The notes: generated by a model from the letters alone, not told the origin. Positions 1 to 10,308 are shown, numbered from the stretch's first letter. The stretch is DNA of 47,552 nucleotides from an uncultured Nitrosomonadales bacterium (GCA_903861075.1 CAIOSY010000132.1:1-47552), one strand, 5' to 3'. Made by a program: numbers and translations.

Positions 1-93
1 CCACTCCTTCCCATCCCGAACAGGACAGTGAAACGACTCCGCGCCAATGATAGTGTGGATTACCCATGCGAAAGTAGGTCATCGTCAGACGCC
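1..93 (+). rRNA. rrf: 5S ribosomal RNA, 3' part (5' end outside window)
   Basis: The first ~93 bases match the 3' two thirds of a bacterial 5S rRNA: the CCATCCCGAACAGGACAGTG loop region, the GATAGTGTGG segment, and the CCCATGCGAAAGTAGGTCATCG segment (given in parts) are all in the right order. The 5' third is missing because the window begins inside the gene. It marks the end of an rRNA operon whose 16S and 23S genes would lie upstream. The exact 3' end is uncertain by a few bases. A hairpin terminator follows at 105. Confidence 0.93.
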
Positions 94-104
94 TTATAAT
101 CGCT

Positions 105-126
105 AATCCCTCTTTTGAGGGATTTT
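105..126 (+). terminator. rho-independent terminator of the rRNA operon
   Basis: Stem AATCCCTC / GAGGGATT (8 bp) with a TTTT loop, followed by a short T-run. It lies 11 bases after the 5S gene. Confidence 0.8.
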
Positions 127-145
127 GCGTACGTATTTTGTTTAA

Positions 146-173
146 TTTACAAATTACAAAATTTAAATAAATT
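146..173 (+). promoter_or_regulatory. possible sigma70 promoter of tRNA-Lys
   Basis: TTTACA, 16-base spacer, TAAATT. The predicted start is about 12 bases before the tRNA. The region is very AT-rich, so a chance match is possible; the rRNA terminator just upstream suggests the tRNA needs its own promoter. Confidence 0.35.
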
Positions 174-192
174 TGACTTTAGTAAGTCGAAA

Positions 193-268
193 GGGTCGTT
201 AGCTCAGCTGGTAGAGCAGTGGACTCTTAATCCATTTGTCGCAGGTTCGATCCCCGCACGACCCACCA
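193..268 (+). tRNA. tRNA-Lys, anticodon CTT
   Basis: A complete 76-base cloverleaf: acceptor GGGTCGT pairs with ACGACCC, the D-arm is AGCTCAGCTGGTAGAGC, the anticodon loop reads ACTCTTAAT with CTT, the T-arm contains GGTTCGATCC, and CCA is encoded. It lies just after the rRNA operon but behind that operon's terminator. Confidence 0.97.
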
Positions 269-275
269 TTTAAAA

Positions 276-301
276 ACCTGCAGAAATGCAGGTCTTTTTT
301 T
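276..301 (+). terminator. terminator of tRNA-Lys
   Basis: Stem ACCTGCA / TGCAGGT closed by a GAAA tetraloop, then C and seven T residues. This is a strong intrinsic terminator 8 bases after the tRNA. Confidence 0.9.
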
Positions 302-627
302 GCCCGTTGATCTGTGTTTTTGGGTAAGCAATTTCCGAACTACGCCTTTTAAATAGCTATGATTAGAACAGGATGCTGTTAGTTTTTGATCAATAAAATA
401 TGCTCATTAACTGAGTCAACTATGCTCGTTAAATAACAACTGCTGACTTACGTAAGAATGTTAAGCCAATGAAAAATTATAAGATACAGAAATGTGTAAT
501 TTTCATTGTATATTATGATTAAAATCAAACAATTACGACTTATTGTGTTTTTGATCGGATACGTGTCTGGTTATTCATCTCGTAATCCAGTAAAGTGTAG
601 TACTTAAATAACAAAAAGAGCAATAAT
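302..627. other. intergenic region upstream of hfq, no gene seen
   Basis: About 325 AT-rich bases without a credible open frame. Two things stand out: a near-identical direct repeat ATGCTC(A/G)TTAA at 400-410 and 422-432, exactly 22 bases apart, and an inverted repeat at 468-479 and 497-507 (AATGAAAAATTA / TAATTTTCATT, one bulged A). I could not place a convincing sigma70 promoter for hfq. It must lie here, because the tRNA terminator blocks upstream transcription. Confidence 0.5.
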
Positions 628-870
628 ATGAGTGCAAAAGGCCAGCAACTGCAAGACCCCTTCCTTAATACCCTCCGTAAAGAACATGTTCAGGTCGCCA
701 TTTATTTGGTGAACGGCATTAAACTTCAGGGACAAGTCGAATCATTTGATCAATATGTGGTGTTGTTAAAAAATAATTCTGTGATACAGATGGTTTATAA
801 GCACGCTATCTCCACCATCGTTCCAGCACGTGCGGTTAATGTTGCTTTTGATGAATCAGAAATTGATTGA
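628..870 (+). CDS. hfq: RNA chaperone Hfq
   Basis: Hfq forms a hexameric Sm-like ring that pairs small RNAs with mRNAs and also binds A-rich RNA. The 80-residue product carries the Sm1 region (roughly residues 9-50, beginning [13 protein letters not shown]) and the Sm2 motif YKHAIST at 57-63, whose Lys and His line the U-binding proximal pore. Arg17, Lys18 and His20 would form the basic rim patch (Arg-rich in E. coli). The C-terminal tail is short, as in many non-enteric bacteria. The start is preceded by a weak AAAGAG ribosome site. The stop TGA overlaps the hflX start (TGATG), so the two are probably translated together, as in the conserved hfq-hflX-hflKC order. Confidence 0.98.
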   Translation: MSAKGQQLQDPFLNTLRKEHVQVAIYLVNGIKLQGQVESFDQYVVLLKNNSVIQMVYKHAISTIVPARAVNVAFDESEID

Positions 871-2018
871 TGCAGCAGACATCAAGAGGAAGTGAAGCGG
901 CTATATTAGTTAGCATAGACTTGGGCGATGCAGATTATCGTGAGAGTTTAGAAGAATTACGTTTGTTAGCTGAAACGGCAGGTGTGCGTACGCTTGCGAC
1001 AATTGAGGGAAAACGCATACGTCCGAATCCAGCCTTGTTTGCAGGTAGTGGCAAAATTCAAGAAGTTGCCGAAATGGTTGAACGTATGGAGGTTCCATTA
1101 GTGATTTTTAATCACGATCTGTCACCTGCTCAAATGCGTAATCTTACCGCGAAATTAAATACCCGCGTGATTGATCGAACTATGTTGATCTTGGATATCT
1201 TTGCACAGCGAGCGCAAAGTCATGAGGGTAAGGTTCAGGTCGAACTTGCACAACTTAAGTATTTAGCGACCAGGCTGGTTGGTTTAAATTCGGATATGGG
1301 GCAGCAGAAGTTTGCTGTCGGTGCCCGAGGCCCTGGTGAAACCCAATTAGAATTAGACAGGCGTAAGTTGGATAAGCGAGTGCATCTGCTTAAAGAGCGT
1401 CTTGAGAAACTCAAGGCTCAACGCGATGTCATGCGACGTTCACGAAACCGGTCTGGCGTCTTTTCAGTATCTATCGTGGGCTATACTAATGCAGGTAAGT
1501 CTACGCTATTCAATCGGCTGACCAAATCTAGTGTGTATGTGGCAAATCAGTTATTCGCGACGCTTGATACGACATCACGTCGTATGTATTCTGAAGGAAC
1601 GGGGGAGATTGTTGTTTCGGATACGGTGGGTTTTATTCGGCATCTACCGCACGGACTCGTTGCAGCATTTAGGAGTACGCTTGAAGAGACTGTGCATGCA
1701 GATTTGTTATTGCATGTTGTTGATGCCAGCAATCCGAATAGAGATGATCAGATTAATGAAGTTAACAAGGTTCTTGCGGAAATCGAGGCGGATAAGATCC
1801 CTCAGTTACTCGTATATAACAAAGTAGATTTGACCGAGATGCCGTCAGGTGTAGAGCGTGATGATTGTGATAGAATCGCACGCGTTTTTCTGAGTGCGGT
1901 AACGGGTGCAGGATTAGATGATTTGCGTATTGTGTTAACTGAGGCCAAAGATAGCAAGTTGGCCGTTGAATTTATTGAAAATCAAATTAAACAAGCGAGT
2001 AATCTGCCATGGGATTGA
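870..2018 (+). CDS. hflX: ribosome-associated GTPase HflX
   Basis: HflX is a GTPase of the Obg/HflX group that binds the 50S subunit and splits stalled ribosomes, for example after heat stress. Visible are the N-terminal HflX domain (about 1-195, with the Gly-rich GARGPGETQLELDRR segment and the following coiled-coil linker) and the G domain: G1 GYTNAGKS near 203, G3 DTVGF near 251, and G4 NKVD near 316. The ATG at 870 overlaps the hfq stop; a TTG three bases earlier is also open, but the overlapping ATG fits better. The 382-residue length is somewhat shorter than the E. coli protein. The 3' end overlaps hflK by 10 bases, implying coupled translation. Confidence 0.96.
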   Translation: MQQTSRGSEAAILVSIDLGDADYRESLEELRLLAETAGVRTLATIEGKRIRPNPALFAGSGKIQEVAEMVERMEVPLVIFNHDLSPAQMRNLTAKLNTRVIDRTMLILDIFAQRAQSHEGKVQVELAQLKYLATRLVGLNSDMGQQKFAVGARGPGETQLELDRRKLDKRVHLLKERLEKLKAQRDVMRRSRNRSGVFSVSIVGYTNAGKSTLFNRLTKSSVYVANQLFATLDTTSRRMYSEGTGEIVVSDTVGFIRHLPHGLVAAFRSTLEETVHADLLLHVVDASNPNRDDQINEVNKVLAEIEADKIPQLLVYNKVDLTEMPSGVERDDCDRIARVFLSAVTGAGLDDLRIVLTEAKDSKLAVEFIENQIKQASNLPWD

Positions 2019-3208
2019 ATGACCCTCAATGGGGTAATAAAAACGGAGGCCCACCTGATTTGGAGGCTTTACTAAAAAAATTGAAGGTACAACTATCCGT
2101 TTTACTTGGACAAAAAACCGGACCTGGTAATAAAGGTCCCGCCAATAGCGGGCTCCCTGCATTATCGGGAGGCGCTTTAGGCTTGCTTGCTGTGATTGCC
2201 GTTATGATTTGGCTTGCGAGTGGCTTTTACATTGTTGATGCGAGTCAACGAGGGGTGGTTTTGCGTTTTGGCAAGCAAGTAGAAGTTACGCTTGCCGGAC
2301 CGCGTTGGCATATCCCTTATCCGGTTGAAGCGGTTGAATTGGTGAATTTGAGTCAGGTTCGCACCGTTGAAGTTGGATATCGCGATAATGTAAAAAATAA
2401 GATGGCTAAAGAATCTCTCATGCTAACGGATGATGAAAATATTGTCGATATTCAGTTTGCAGTGCAGTACTTTCTACGTGATCCAGGCGAATATTTATTT
2501 AATAATCGTAATCCTGATGAAAATGTGCGACAAGCAGCTGAAACGTCTATACGAGAAGTTGTAGGCAAAAGCAAAATGGATTTTGTGTTGTATGAAGGAC
2601 GTGAGCAGGTTGCAGCCTCGGCAACGAAGTTGATTCAAGATATTTTGGATCGTTATCAATCTGGAATAGTCATTAGTAAATTGACGATGCAAAATGCCCA
2701 GCCGCCCGAACAGGTTCAAGCAGCGTTTGATGATGCGGTCAAGGCAGGTCAGGATCGTGAACGGCAAAAAAATGAAGGCCAGGCTTATGCCAATGATGTT
2801 GTGCCACGCGCTAAAGGTACGGCAGCACGCCTTATTCAAGAGTCGGAAGGTTACAAACAAAGCGTAATTGCAAATGCGGAAGGTGATGCGAGTCGCTTTA
2901 AGCAAATTCTCGTTGAATATGAAAAAGCGCCTGCCGTGACTCGTGATCGTATGTACCTCGATATGATGTCACAGGTTATGGGTAATATCAGTAAAGTCAT
3001 GGTCGATCAAAAAAATGGAAACAGTCTGTTATATCTGCCTTTAGATAAGTTGATTGAATCTAGCCGTTCACCCACGGTTGATGGATCTGTGCAGAGTAAG
3101 TCAGATGCTAAGGTTGATTTGATACCTGTGACTTCTCAGGGGAACGATAATAATGCTGCGCAACGTGCGCGCGATTCGCTGCTCAGCCGCGACCGGGGGA
3201 CTCGATAA
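2009..3208 (+). CDS. hflK: FtsH protease modulator HflK
   Basis: HflK is an SPFH/band-7 membrane protein that assembles with HflC into a large cage around the FtsH protease and limits its access to membrane substrates. The 399-residue product has the typical Gly/Pro-rich cytoplasmic N-terminus (GNKNGGPPD), one transmembrane segment at about 55-74, then the band-7 domain beginning DASQRGVVLRFGK, and a long helical region rich in Ala, Glu and Lys. It begins inside the last codons of hflX, and its TAA overlaps the hflC ATG (TAATG). This is consistent with equal synthesis of the two partners. The C-terminus is charged and probably disordered. Confidence 0.96.
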   Translation: MGLNDPQWGNKNGGPPDLEALLKKLKVQLSVLLGQKTGPGNKGPANSGLPALSGGALGLLAVIAVMIWLASGFYIVDASQRGVVLRFGKQVEVTLAGPRWHIPYPVEAVELVNLSQVRTVEVGYRDNVKNKMAKESLMLTDDENIVDIQFAVQYFLRDPGEYLFNNRNPDENVRQAAETSIREVVGKSKMDFVLYEGREQVAASATKLIQDILDRYQSGIVISKLTMQNAQPPEQVQAAFDDAVKAGQDRERQKNEGQAYANDVVPRAKGTAARLIQESEGYKQSVIANAEGDASRFKQILVEYEKAPAVTRDRMYLDMMSQVMGNISKVMVDQKNGNSLLYLPLDKLIESSRSPTVDGSVQSKSDAKVDLIPVTSQGNDNNAAQRARDSLLSRDRGTR

Positions 3209-4086
3209 TGAAGACCAATGTAGCTAATGTGCTTGTTGTTTGTGTGCTTGCGCTCATTATTTTGAGCTTGAGTATGTTTATCGTTGATCAGCGCCAAACA
3301 GTGATAGTCTTTCAGTTGGGTGAAATGGTTAGTGTTAAAACGACACCGGGTTTGTATTTCAAAATACCTTTGGTGCAGAACGTACGTTTTTTCGATTCTC
3401 GTATACTCACGCTGGATGCTGGTGAACCAGAGCGTTTTATTACCGCTGAAAAGAAAAACGTCATGGTTGATTCCTTTGTTAAATGGCGCATTGTTGACGT
3501 TAAACAGTTTTACATCAGTGTGGGGGGAGATGAGGCACGCGCAAATACACGTTTGATGCAAACTGTAAATTCCAGTATGCGCGAAGAATTTGGTAAGCGT
3601 ACTATTCATGAAGTTGTGTCAGGTGAGCGTGAACAGATCATGACAGTGTTGCGTGATAAAACCGATGCAGATGCAAGGAAGATTGGTGTTCAGGTTCTGG
3701 ATGTTAGATTAAAACGCGTTGATTTTCCTTCTGAAATCAGTGATTCTGTTTATCGCCGTATGGATGCTGAACGCAAACGTGTTGCGAATGAATTGCGTGC
3801 TTCGGGCGCTGCCGATGGTGAAAAAATCAAGGCTGATGCAGATAAGCAGAGGGAGGTTATTCTTGCCGAGGCATATCGTGATGCGCAAAGTACTAAAGGT
3901 ACAGGTGATGCTAAAGCCAGTGCTATTTATGCTAGTGCGTTTGGCCGAAATGCTGAATTTTACTCATTTTATCGTAGTCTTGAAGCATATAAACAAAGTT
4001 TTAAGAATAAGAGCGATGTGATGGTGATGGATCCGAGTTCCGCATTTTTCAAGTATCTGAAAAGTTCGGGTAAAACCGGGAAATAG
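3208..4086 (+). CDS. hflC: FtsH protease modulator HflC
   Basis: HflC is the second subunit of the HflKC cage. The 292-residue product has an N-terminal transmembrane segment (about 6-24), followed by the SPFH domain (VDQRQTVIVFQLGEMV onward), and an Ala/Glu/Lys-rich helical part ending in the conserved FFKYLKS-type tail (SSAFFKYLKSS). It is shorter than the E. coli protein, near the size I expect for betaproteobacteria. The start codon overlaps the hflK stop. After it come 168 bases before hisZ; many relatives carry a small DUF2065 (YjeT) gene at this place, which is not clearly present here. Confidence 0.96.
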   Translation: MKTNVANVLVVCVLALIILSLSMFIVDQRQTVIVFQLGEMVSVKTTPGLYFKIPLVQNVRFFDSRILTLDAGEPERFITAEKKNVMVDSFVKWRIVDVKQFYISVGGDEARANTRLMQTVNSSMREEFGKRTIHEVVSGEREQIMTVLRDKTDADARKIGVQVLDVRLKRVDFPSEISDSVYRRMDAERKRVANELRASGAADGEKIKADADKQREVILAEAYRDAQSTKGTGDAKASAIYASAFGRNAEFYSFYRSLEAYKQSFKNKSDVMVMDPSSAFFKYLKSSGKTGK

Positions 4087-4148
4087 TTATAGTGATGGAT
4101 TGATTCGTTACGTTAATATTGATTCTGTTTGAAAACAGTATCCTTATT

Positions 4149-4250
4149 ATGCGTCAGTCTAAGTTCAGTGACGCTGGTCGCCTTACTTTTCTGACGCGCA
4201 ACTTTATTGGTTTAATCGCATTGCGGTTTGATTATGTTGTACTGGGTTAG
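4149..4250 (+). pseudogene. short open frame, possible remnant of a DUF2065/YjeT gene
   Basis: A 33-codon frame (begins MRQSKFSDAGRL, ends with a hydrophobic stretch containing FIGLIAL) ends four bases before hisZ. In related bacteria a ~60-residue membrane protein of the DUF2065 family lies between hflC and hisZ, and its C-terminal half has a similar feel (SDAQLR..FIGL..ML). The match is short and by eye only, there is no clear ribosome site, and the N-terminal half of the family is absent in all frames I read. It may be a decayed copy or chance. Confidence 0.2.
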
Positions 4251-4254
4251 ATAA

Positions 4255-5412
4255 ATGCAAAATTGGTTACTCCCTGAATATATACAAGACATGCTACCCG
4301 ACGAGGCGTGGCGAGTTGAGTCCATGCGATCGAAAATTCTAGATTTATTAAGAAAATCTGGTTATCAATTGGTCGTCCCTCCTTTGCTGGAATATGCAGA
4401 GTCATTACTTATCGTTGATAATGATGATATGGATTTGCGCTCTTTTAAACTCGTTGATCAGTTAAGTGGACGTACGTTGGCATTACGTGCCGATATAACG
4501 CCGCAAGTGGCGCGTATTGATGCACATTTACTTAATCATCAAGGTGTAGCACGTTTAAGTTATGCAGGAAGTGTGTTGCACACAATCCCTGCGGGCGTTA
4601 ATCGCACTCGTGAACTCTTACAAATTGGTGCTGAGCTATATGGTCACAGTGGTTTGGAAAGTGATCTTGAAATTCAACAATTGATGTTGCAGTCATTTGC
4701 ACTCTTAGGTATTCAAAATGTCCACCTGGATTTTGGGCATGTGGGCGTGTTTCGTTCGCTTGTGCGTCATGCCTGTTTGGATAAGGCGCTGGAAGCTAAA
4801 TTGTTTGCTGCGCTTCAAAGTAAGGATGCGGCGACCTTGCAGGATTTGTTGTCAGGGTTAGATGGCGAAGTGTGTCGTGCATTTATGGTATTGCCAACGC
4901 TATATGGTGATTGCGATGATGTCCTGATGCGTGCCGTTCAGCAATTGCCCGCTTTCCCTGAAATTACTTCGGCTTTAGCTGATTTGAAATTCGTTGCGAA
5001 TAAATTGCAACATGATGTTGCGAGTATTGGTATCGATCTTGCTGATTTGCGCGGGTATCACTATCACAGTGGGTTAGTGTTCGCGGCTTATCACGCGGGT
5101 AGTCACGATGCGATTGCCTTAGGTGGTCGTTATGATGACCTGGGCAAAAGTTTCGGTCGTTCAAGGCCTGCTACAGGGTTTAGTATGGATTTGCGCCAGT
5201 TGTATCGTTTGCTACCTTCAGAGCAAAGACTTTCTGGAATTCGTGCGCCTTACCAGCATGACGCGACATTATTATCATTGATTGCCCAATTGCGTGCGGC
5301 CGGTGAGCGTGTGGTTGTAAGTTTGCCGGGTAGTTTGGATTGTCCGGGAGAATTGCAATGTGATCGTGATTTGGTTTTGCTCGAAGGCGTTTGGCAAGTT
5401 GTCGCACTTTAA
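4255..5412 (+). CDS. hisZ: ATP phosphoribosyltransferase regulatory subunit HisZ
   Basis: HisZ is a catalytically inactive relative of histidyl-tRNA synthetase that forms a hetero-octamer with the short form of HisG and allows feedback control of the first step of histidine synthesis. The 385-residue product has the class II synthetase core: an opening LPEYIQDMLPDEAWRVE, motif 2-like ALRADITPQVARIDAH near 76-91, and the Gly-rich ALGGRYDDLGKSFGRSR near 283-300. The anticodon-binding domain of true HisRS is missing, which fits HisZ. Its presence implies that this organism has a short HisG elsewhere. It sits in its usual betaproteobacterial place between hflC and purA. Confidence 0.95.
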   Translation: MQNWLLPEYIQDMLPDEAWRVESMRSKILDLLRKSGYQLVVPPLLEYAESLLIVDNDDMDLRSFKLVDQLSGRTLALRADITPQVARIDAHLLNHQGVARLSYAGSVLHTIPAGVNRTRELLQIGAELYGHSGLESDLEIQQLMLQSFALLGIQNVHLDFGHVGVFRSLVRHACLDKALEAKLFAALQSKDAATLQDLLSGLDGEVCRAFMVLPTLYGDCDDVLMRAVQQLPAFPEITSALADLKFVANKLQHDVASIGIDLADLRGYHYHSGLVFAAYHAGSHDAIALGGRYDDLGKSFGRSRPATGFSMDLRQLYRLLPSEQRLSGIRAPYQHDATLLSLIAQLRAAGERVVVSLPGSLDCPGELQCDRDLVLLEGVWQVVAL

Positions 5413-5426
5413 TTAGTAATTAATGA

Positions 5427-6770
<1,344 letters not shown>

Positions 6771-6795
6771 CTTATATAAAGGGTGACACAAATAT

Positions 6796-6828
6796 AAAAA
6801 GGCACTGGGTTTATCAGTGCCTTTTTTG
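6796..6828 (+). terminator. terminator after purA
   Basis: Stem GGCACTG / CAGTGCC with an A-run before it and six T residues after it. The flanking A and T runs extend the stem and allow function in both directions. Confidence 0.92.
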
Positions 6829-7166
6829 CCTTCTATGCATCTGTTTTCGTCTCTCTGGGGGTTCGTGATGTTGGAAGTGTTGTGAAAAGACTAGCCCGAC
6901 TCAAAATGGCGATTGTTAGTGTAGAATGCCACTGGATTCTATTTAAGCTGTATTAAAACTATGTCGATATTATTTCGAGTAAGCAATAATCATAATGCAG
7001 GGGCGTCAGATGAGGCTGTTGAAATATTGCGTGTTCGAGAGTTATGGCTTGATACGTATAGGCAGAGCGGTTTAGGTCCAGTAAGCGGCCCTCGGGTATT
7101 CGTTACCGCGAATACACTTCTTGTTCTAGCTAGCAATACGCGGGTGTTACGCTTTCTTCCAGGTAA
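6829..7166. other. intergenic region, no gene supported
   Basis: About 340 bases between the purA terminator and the tRNA-Leu terminator. A 96-codon open frame (6961-7251) runs out through the reverse tRNA-Leu gene, has no ribosome site, and resembles no family I know, so it is not called. The region holds a short stem-loop at 7096-7115 (GTATTCG / CGAATAC). If rnr has no promoter nearer to it, its transcript could begin here and would then run antisense through tRNA-Leu. Confidence 0.4.
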
Positions 7167-7192
7167 AGAAAAGGCCAGCTTGCGCTGGCCTT
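7167..7192 (-). terminator. terminator of tRNA-Leu (reverse strand)
   Basis: Read on the reverse strand: stem AAGGCCAGC / GCTGGCCTT followed by a short T-run, starting a few bases after the tRNA CCA end. Confidence 0.88.
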
Positions 7193-7199
7193 ACTTAAC

Positions 7200-7285
7200 T
7201 GGTGCCCAGAAGAGGACTCGAACCTCCACACCTTACGGCACACGGACCTGAACCGTGCGCGTCTACCAATTCCGCCATCTGGGCA
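7200..7285 (-). tRNA. tRNA-Leu, anticodon CAG
   Basis: On the reverse strand the sequence folds as a class II tRNA: acceptor TGCCCAG / CTGGGCA, D-arm GGCGGAATTGGTAGACGC, anticodon loop TTCAGGT, a long variable arm (TGCCGTAAGGTGT), T-arm GGTTCGAGTCC, and encoded CCA. The long variable arm and CAG anticodon identify leucine. Length is 86 bases with CCA. Confidence 0.96.
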
Positions 7286-7306
7286 ATGATTTTGCTTAAG
7301 GCGCGT

Positions 7307-7335
7307 AATTTAATCGTTAAAGGATAATTTGTCAA
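7307..7335 (-). promoter_or_regulatory. sigma70 promoter of tRNA-Leu (reverse strand)
   Basis: Reverse-strand TTGACA (7335-7330), 17-base spacer, TAAATT (7312-7307), then a GC-rich stretch ACGCGCC before the start point. The tRNA begins 21 bases after the -10. The -35 hexamer touches the first base of the rnr ATG, so polymerase at this promoter sits on the rnr ribosome-binding site. Confidence 0.82.
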
Positions 7336-9572
7336 TGAAAAATAAAAATAATTTACGTTTGCAGGATCCGTTTTTAGAACGCGAGCGTGAGCAATATGAA
7401 CATCCGCTCCCGAGTCGAGAATTTGTTCTGCAAATATTGACTCAGCATGGCGCACCGATGAGTGATGATGAGCTTTTGGATATGCTGTACATTGAACGTG
7501 AAGAGGAGGATCTGTTTTCGCGCCGCTTACGCGCGATGGAGCGAGATGGGCAAATCATGCGTAATCGTAAACGCGCCATTTGTGTGATGGATAAGCTCGA
7601 TTTAATCAAAGGAAAAGTGCAGGGGCATGCTGATGGTTTTGGTTTTCTGATTCCTGAAGACGGTAGTGCTGATATGTTTCTTTCAGAAAAGGAAATGCAT
7701 CAGGTGCTCAACGGGGATATTGTGTTGGTTCGTCAATCCGGTGTGGACAGACGTGGCAGACCTGAAGCAAAAATTGTTGAAGTATTAGAACGTGCAAATA
7801 ATAGGGTGGTTGGACGTTTGTATGAAGAACATGGTATACAGTTTGTTGTGGCTGAAAATCGTCGGATATCTCAGGATATCTTAGTGGCTTCAGGCAGTTC
7901 GGGTGGTGCAAAATCAGGCCAGGTAGTTATCCTCGAGATTATTAAACACCCGGATAAACATGCACAGCCGATTGGTCGGATTGTGCAGATTTTAGGTAAC
8001 TATGCAGATCCTGGGATGGAAATTGAAATTGCGCTACGTAAGCATGATTTGCCTTATGAGTTCCCTGCTGAGGTTGAACGTCAGGCCAAAGCAATTTCTC
8101 CTGTTGTTTCAGATGCTGATTGGGCGGGCCGAGAAGACATTCGTCATTTGCCTTTGGTTACTATTGATGGCGAAACCGCACGTGATTTTGATGATGCTGT
8201 TTATTGTGTACCTGAAAAAGGGGGGTATCGCCTGGTGGTTGCCATTGCTGATGTCAGTCACTATGTTCATACCAATGACGCTTTGGATCGAGAAGCAATT
8301 ATACGCGGCAATTCGGTTTACTTTCCACGTCGTGTTATACCGATGTTGCCTGAAGAGTTATCTAATGGCTTGTGTTCATTAAATCCTAATGTTGATCGTT
8401 TATGTATGGTGTGCGACATACATATTGATAACAAGGGTGAAATTGGTAAGTATCGATTTTATCCATCCGTGATGTATTCCAATGCACGTTTAACTTACAA
8501 TCAAGTAGCCGAAATGCTGGCAGAACCTGATGGTAATTTAGCTAAACAAAATTCAGTTATCGTGCCACATTTGCAACATCTGTACGAACTGTTTAAGAAA
8601 CTGCTAAAAGCACGTGAAAAGCGTGGCGCAATTGATTTTGAAACCGTTGAAACGCAGATGATATTCACCGATCAAGGAAAAATTGAGCGCATCGTGCCTG
8701 TTGTTCGTAATGATGCTCACAAACTGATTGAGGAGTGCATGTTGGCGGCTAACGTTTGCGCTGCCGGTTTCTTGCAGGAACATGAACATCCTGTGTTGTA
8801 TCGTGTCCATCAAGGACCCACGCCTGAAAAGCTGGAAGCCTTGCGAGAATTTATGAAGGAATTCGGGCTGGGTTTGACTGGGGAGGATGAGCCTCAAGCT
8901 GCTGATTATTCAAAATTGCTCAAACGTATCAAGGGGCGACCAGATGCTGCTTTACTGCAGACTGTGATGCTGCGCTCACTGCGTCAGGCTAAATATGAGC
9001 CGGAGAATATCGGCCACTTCGGTCTAGGTTATGAGGCTTATGCGCACTTTACTTCACCGATTCGTCGTTACCCTGATTTATTAGTACATCGCGCTATTAA
9101 AGCCGTTTTGCAGAACAAAAAATACACACCCGTCCAAAAATGGACTGAGTTGGGTATTCATTGCTCGATGACTGAACGTCGAGCTGACGATGCAACGCGC
9201 GATGTGGAAGCGTGGTTGAAGTGCTTTTACATGCGTGATCATTTGGGTAGTGTATTTAAGGGTACCGTCTCTTCTGTTACGAGTTTTGGTATGTTTGTCT
9301 CACTGGATGCGTTGTATGTCGAGGGCTTGGTACATATTTCTGAATTGGGTAAAGATTACTTTCATTTTGATGCAACCAAACATCATTTGTTAGGTGAACG
9401 GACGGGGCAGAGTTATCGCTTGGGTGATCGTGTCGAGGTGCGAGTTGTTAAAGTGGATATGGAAAGCACAAAAATTGACTTTGTGTTGCAAAATGATCCG
9501 TGTGCGGGGGAGTTGGAAGGATCTGACAAGCCTAAAAAGAAAGTGGTAAAAGGAAAGAAGAAACATGGCTGA
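7335..9572 (+). CDS. rnr: ribonuclease R
   Basis: RNase R is a processive 3'-5' exoribonuclease of the RNB family that degrades structured RNA and acts in RNA quality control and cold growth. The product (745 residues) shows an N-terminal helix-turn-helix-like part, two cold-shock domains (about 80-235), the RNB catalytic core with the Asp-rich motif [16 protein letters not shown] near 275, an S1 domain ([20 protein letters not shown] onward, about 635-715), and a Lys-rich tail ending [16 protein letters not shown] at 7329 is open, but AAGGAT at about 7319 is properly spaced only for the ATG at 7335. Its last codons overlap rlmB by 8 bases. Confidence 0.96.
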   Translation: MKNKNNLRLQDPFLEREREQYEHPLPSREFVLQILTQHGAPMSDDELLDMLYIEREEEDLFSRRLRAMERDGQIMRNRKRAICVMDKLDLIKGKVQGHADGFGFLIPEDGSADMFLSEKEMHQVLNGDIVLVRQSGVDRRGRPEAKIVEVLERANNRVVGRLYEEHGIQFVVAENRRISQDILVASGSSGGAKSGQVVILEIIKHPDKHAQPIGRIVQILGNYADPGMEIEIALRKHDLPYEFPAEVERQAKAISPVVSDADWAGREDIRHLPLVTIDGETARDFDDAVYCVPEKGGYRLVVAIADVSHYVHTNDALDREAIIRGNSVYFPRRVIPMLPEELSNGLCSLNPNVDRLCMVCDIHIDNKGEIGKYRFYPSVMYSNARLTYNQVAEMLAEPDGNLAKQNSVIVPHLQHLYELFKKLLKAREKRGAIDFETVETQMIFTDQGKIERIVPVVRNDAHKLIEECMLAANVCAAGFLQEHEHPVLYRVHQGPTPEKLEALREFMKEFGLGLTGEDEPQAADYSKLLKRIKGRPDAALLQTVMLRSLRQAKYEPENIGHFGLGYEAYAHFTSPIRRYPDLLVHRAIKAVLQNKKYTPVQKWTELGIHCSMTERRADDATRDVEAWLKCFYMRDHLGSVFKGTVSSVTSFGMFVSLDALYVEGLVHISELGKDYFHFDATKHHLLGERTGQSYRLGDRVEVRVVKVDMESTKIDFVLQNDPCAGELEGSDKPKKKVVKGKKKHG

Positions 9573-10308
9573 TTTGCGTTTGATCTATGGTTTTCATGCG
9601 GTAACTGCACGCATTCGTCAGAATCCTGAGGGCGTAATGGAAGTTTATCTGCAATCACAGCGTCAGGATCAGCGTATGCGCGATTTGATTGCGCTAGCTG
9701 AAGCGGCTGGTGTGCGGGTGATACCTGTGGAGGGGGTTCGTCTTGATGGTATGGCAGGTGGTGCACGACATCAAGGTGTTGCGGCACGGGTTGATGCCGC
9801 AAGGCGAGTTCAGCACCTAGAGGATGTGTTGGACACGCTTATTGAGCCGCCTTTGTTGCTGGTGTTAGATGGGATACAAGATCCTCATAATCTGGGTGCC
9901 TGTCTGCGTAGCGCGGATGCATTTGGGGTTCATGCTGTTATTGCACCGAAAGATCGTGCGGTGGGTATAACAGCGACCGTTGAGAAGGTCGCTTGTGGCG
10001 CTGCTGAAACGGTCCCCTATATTACCGTTACTAATTTGGCTCGCACCTTGAGAGAGTTGAAAGAGCAGGGGGTTTGGGTGGTGGGGGCAGCCGGCGAGGC
10101 TAAGCAGGATTTGCACACTTTTAAGCACACCGGTGGTCTGGCTTTAGTACTGGGGGCAGAAGGCGAGGGTTTGCGTCGACTGACGATGGAAACCTGTGAC
10201 GAATTGGTGCGTATCCCCATGTTGGGTAGTGTAGAAAGCTTGAATGTTTCAGTCAGTGCCGGCATTTGTTTGTTCGAGGCAAGAAGACAGCGTGCCATGT
10301 CTGCCTGA
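9565..10308 (+). CDS. rlmB: 23S rRNA (guanosine-2'-O)-methyltransferase RlmB
   Basis: RlmB methylates the ribose of G2251 in the peptidyl-transferase P-loop of 23S rRNA. The 247-residue product has the N-terminal substrate-binding domain ([15 protein letters not shown] onward) and the knotted SPOUT fold with its three motifs: [21 protein letters not shown] in the middle (written here in one 20-residue part: [20 protein letters not shown]), [13 protein letters not shown], and [15 protein letters not shown]. The rnr-rlmB pair, here overlapping by 8 bases, is widely conserved, so the two genes are one transcription unit. Confidence 0.96.
   Translation: MADLRLIYGFHAVTARIRQNPEGVMEVYLQSQRQDQRMRDLIALAEAAGVRVIPVEGVRLDGMAGGARHQGVAARVDAARRVQHLEDVLDTLIEPPLLLVLDGIQDPHNLGACLRSADAFGVHAVIAPKDRAVGITATVEKVACGAAETVPYITVTNLARTLRELKEQGVWVVGAAGEAKQDLHTFKHTGGLALVLGAEGEGLRRLTMETCDELVRIPMLGSVESLNVSVSAGICLFEARRQRAMSA

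Noticed and set aside
3136-3609. 157-codon reverse open frame
   Set aside because: Lies wholly over hflK/hflC on the opposite strand; composition is that of a shadow frame, with no start signals.
6961-7251. 96-codon forward open frame between purA and rnr
   Set aside because: It runs through a terminator and most of the reverse tRNA-Leu gene, has no ribosome site, and resembles no known family.
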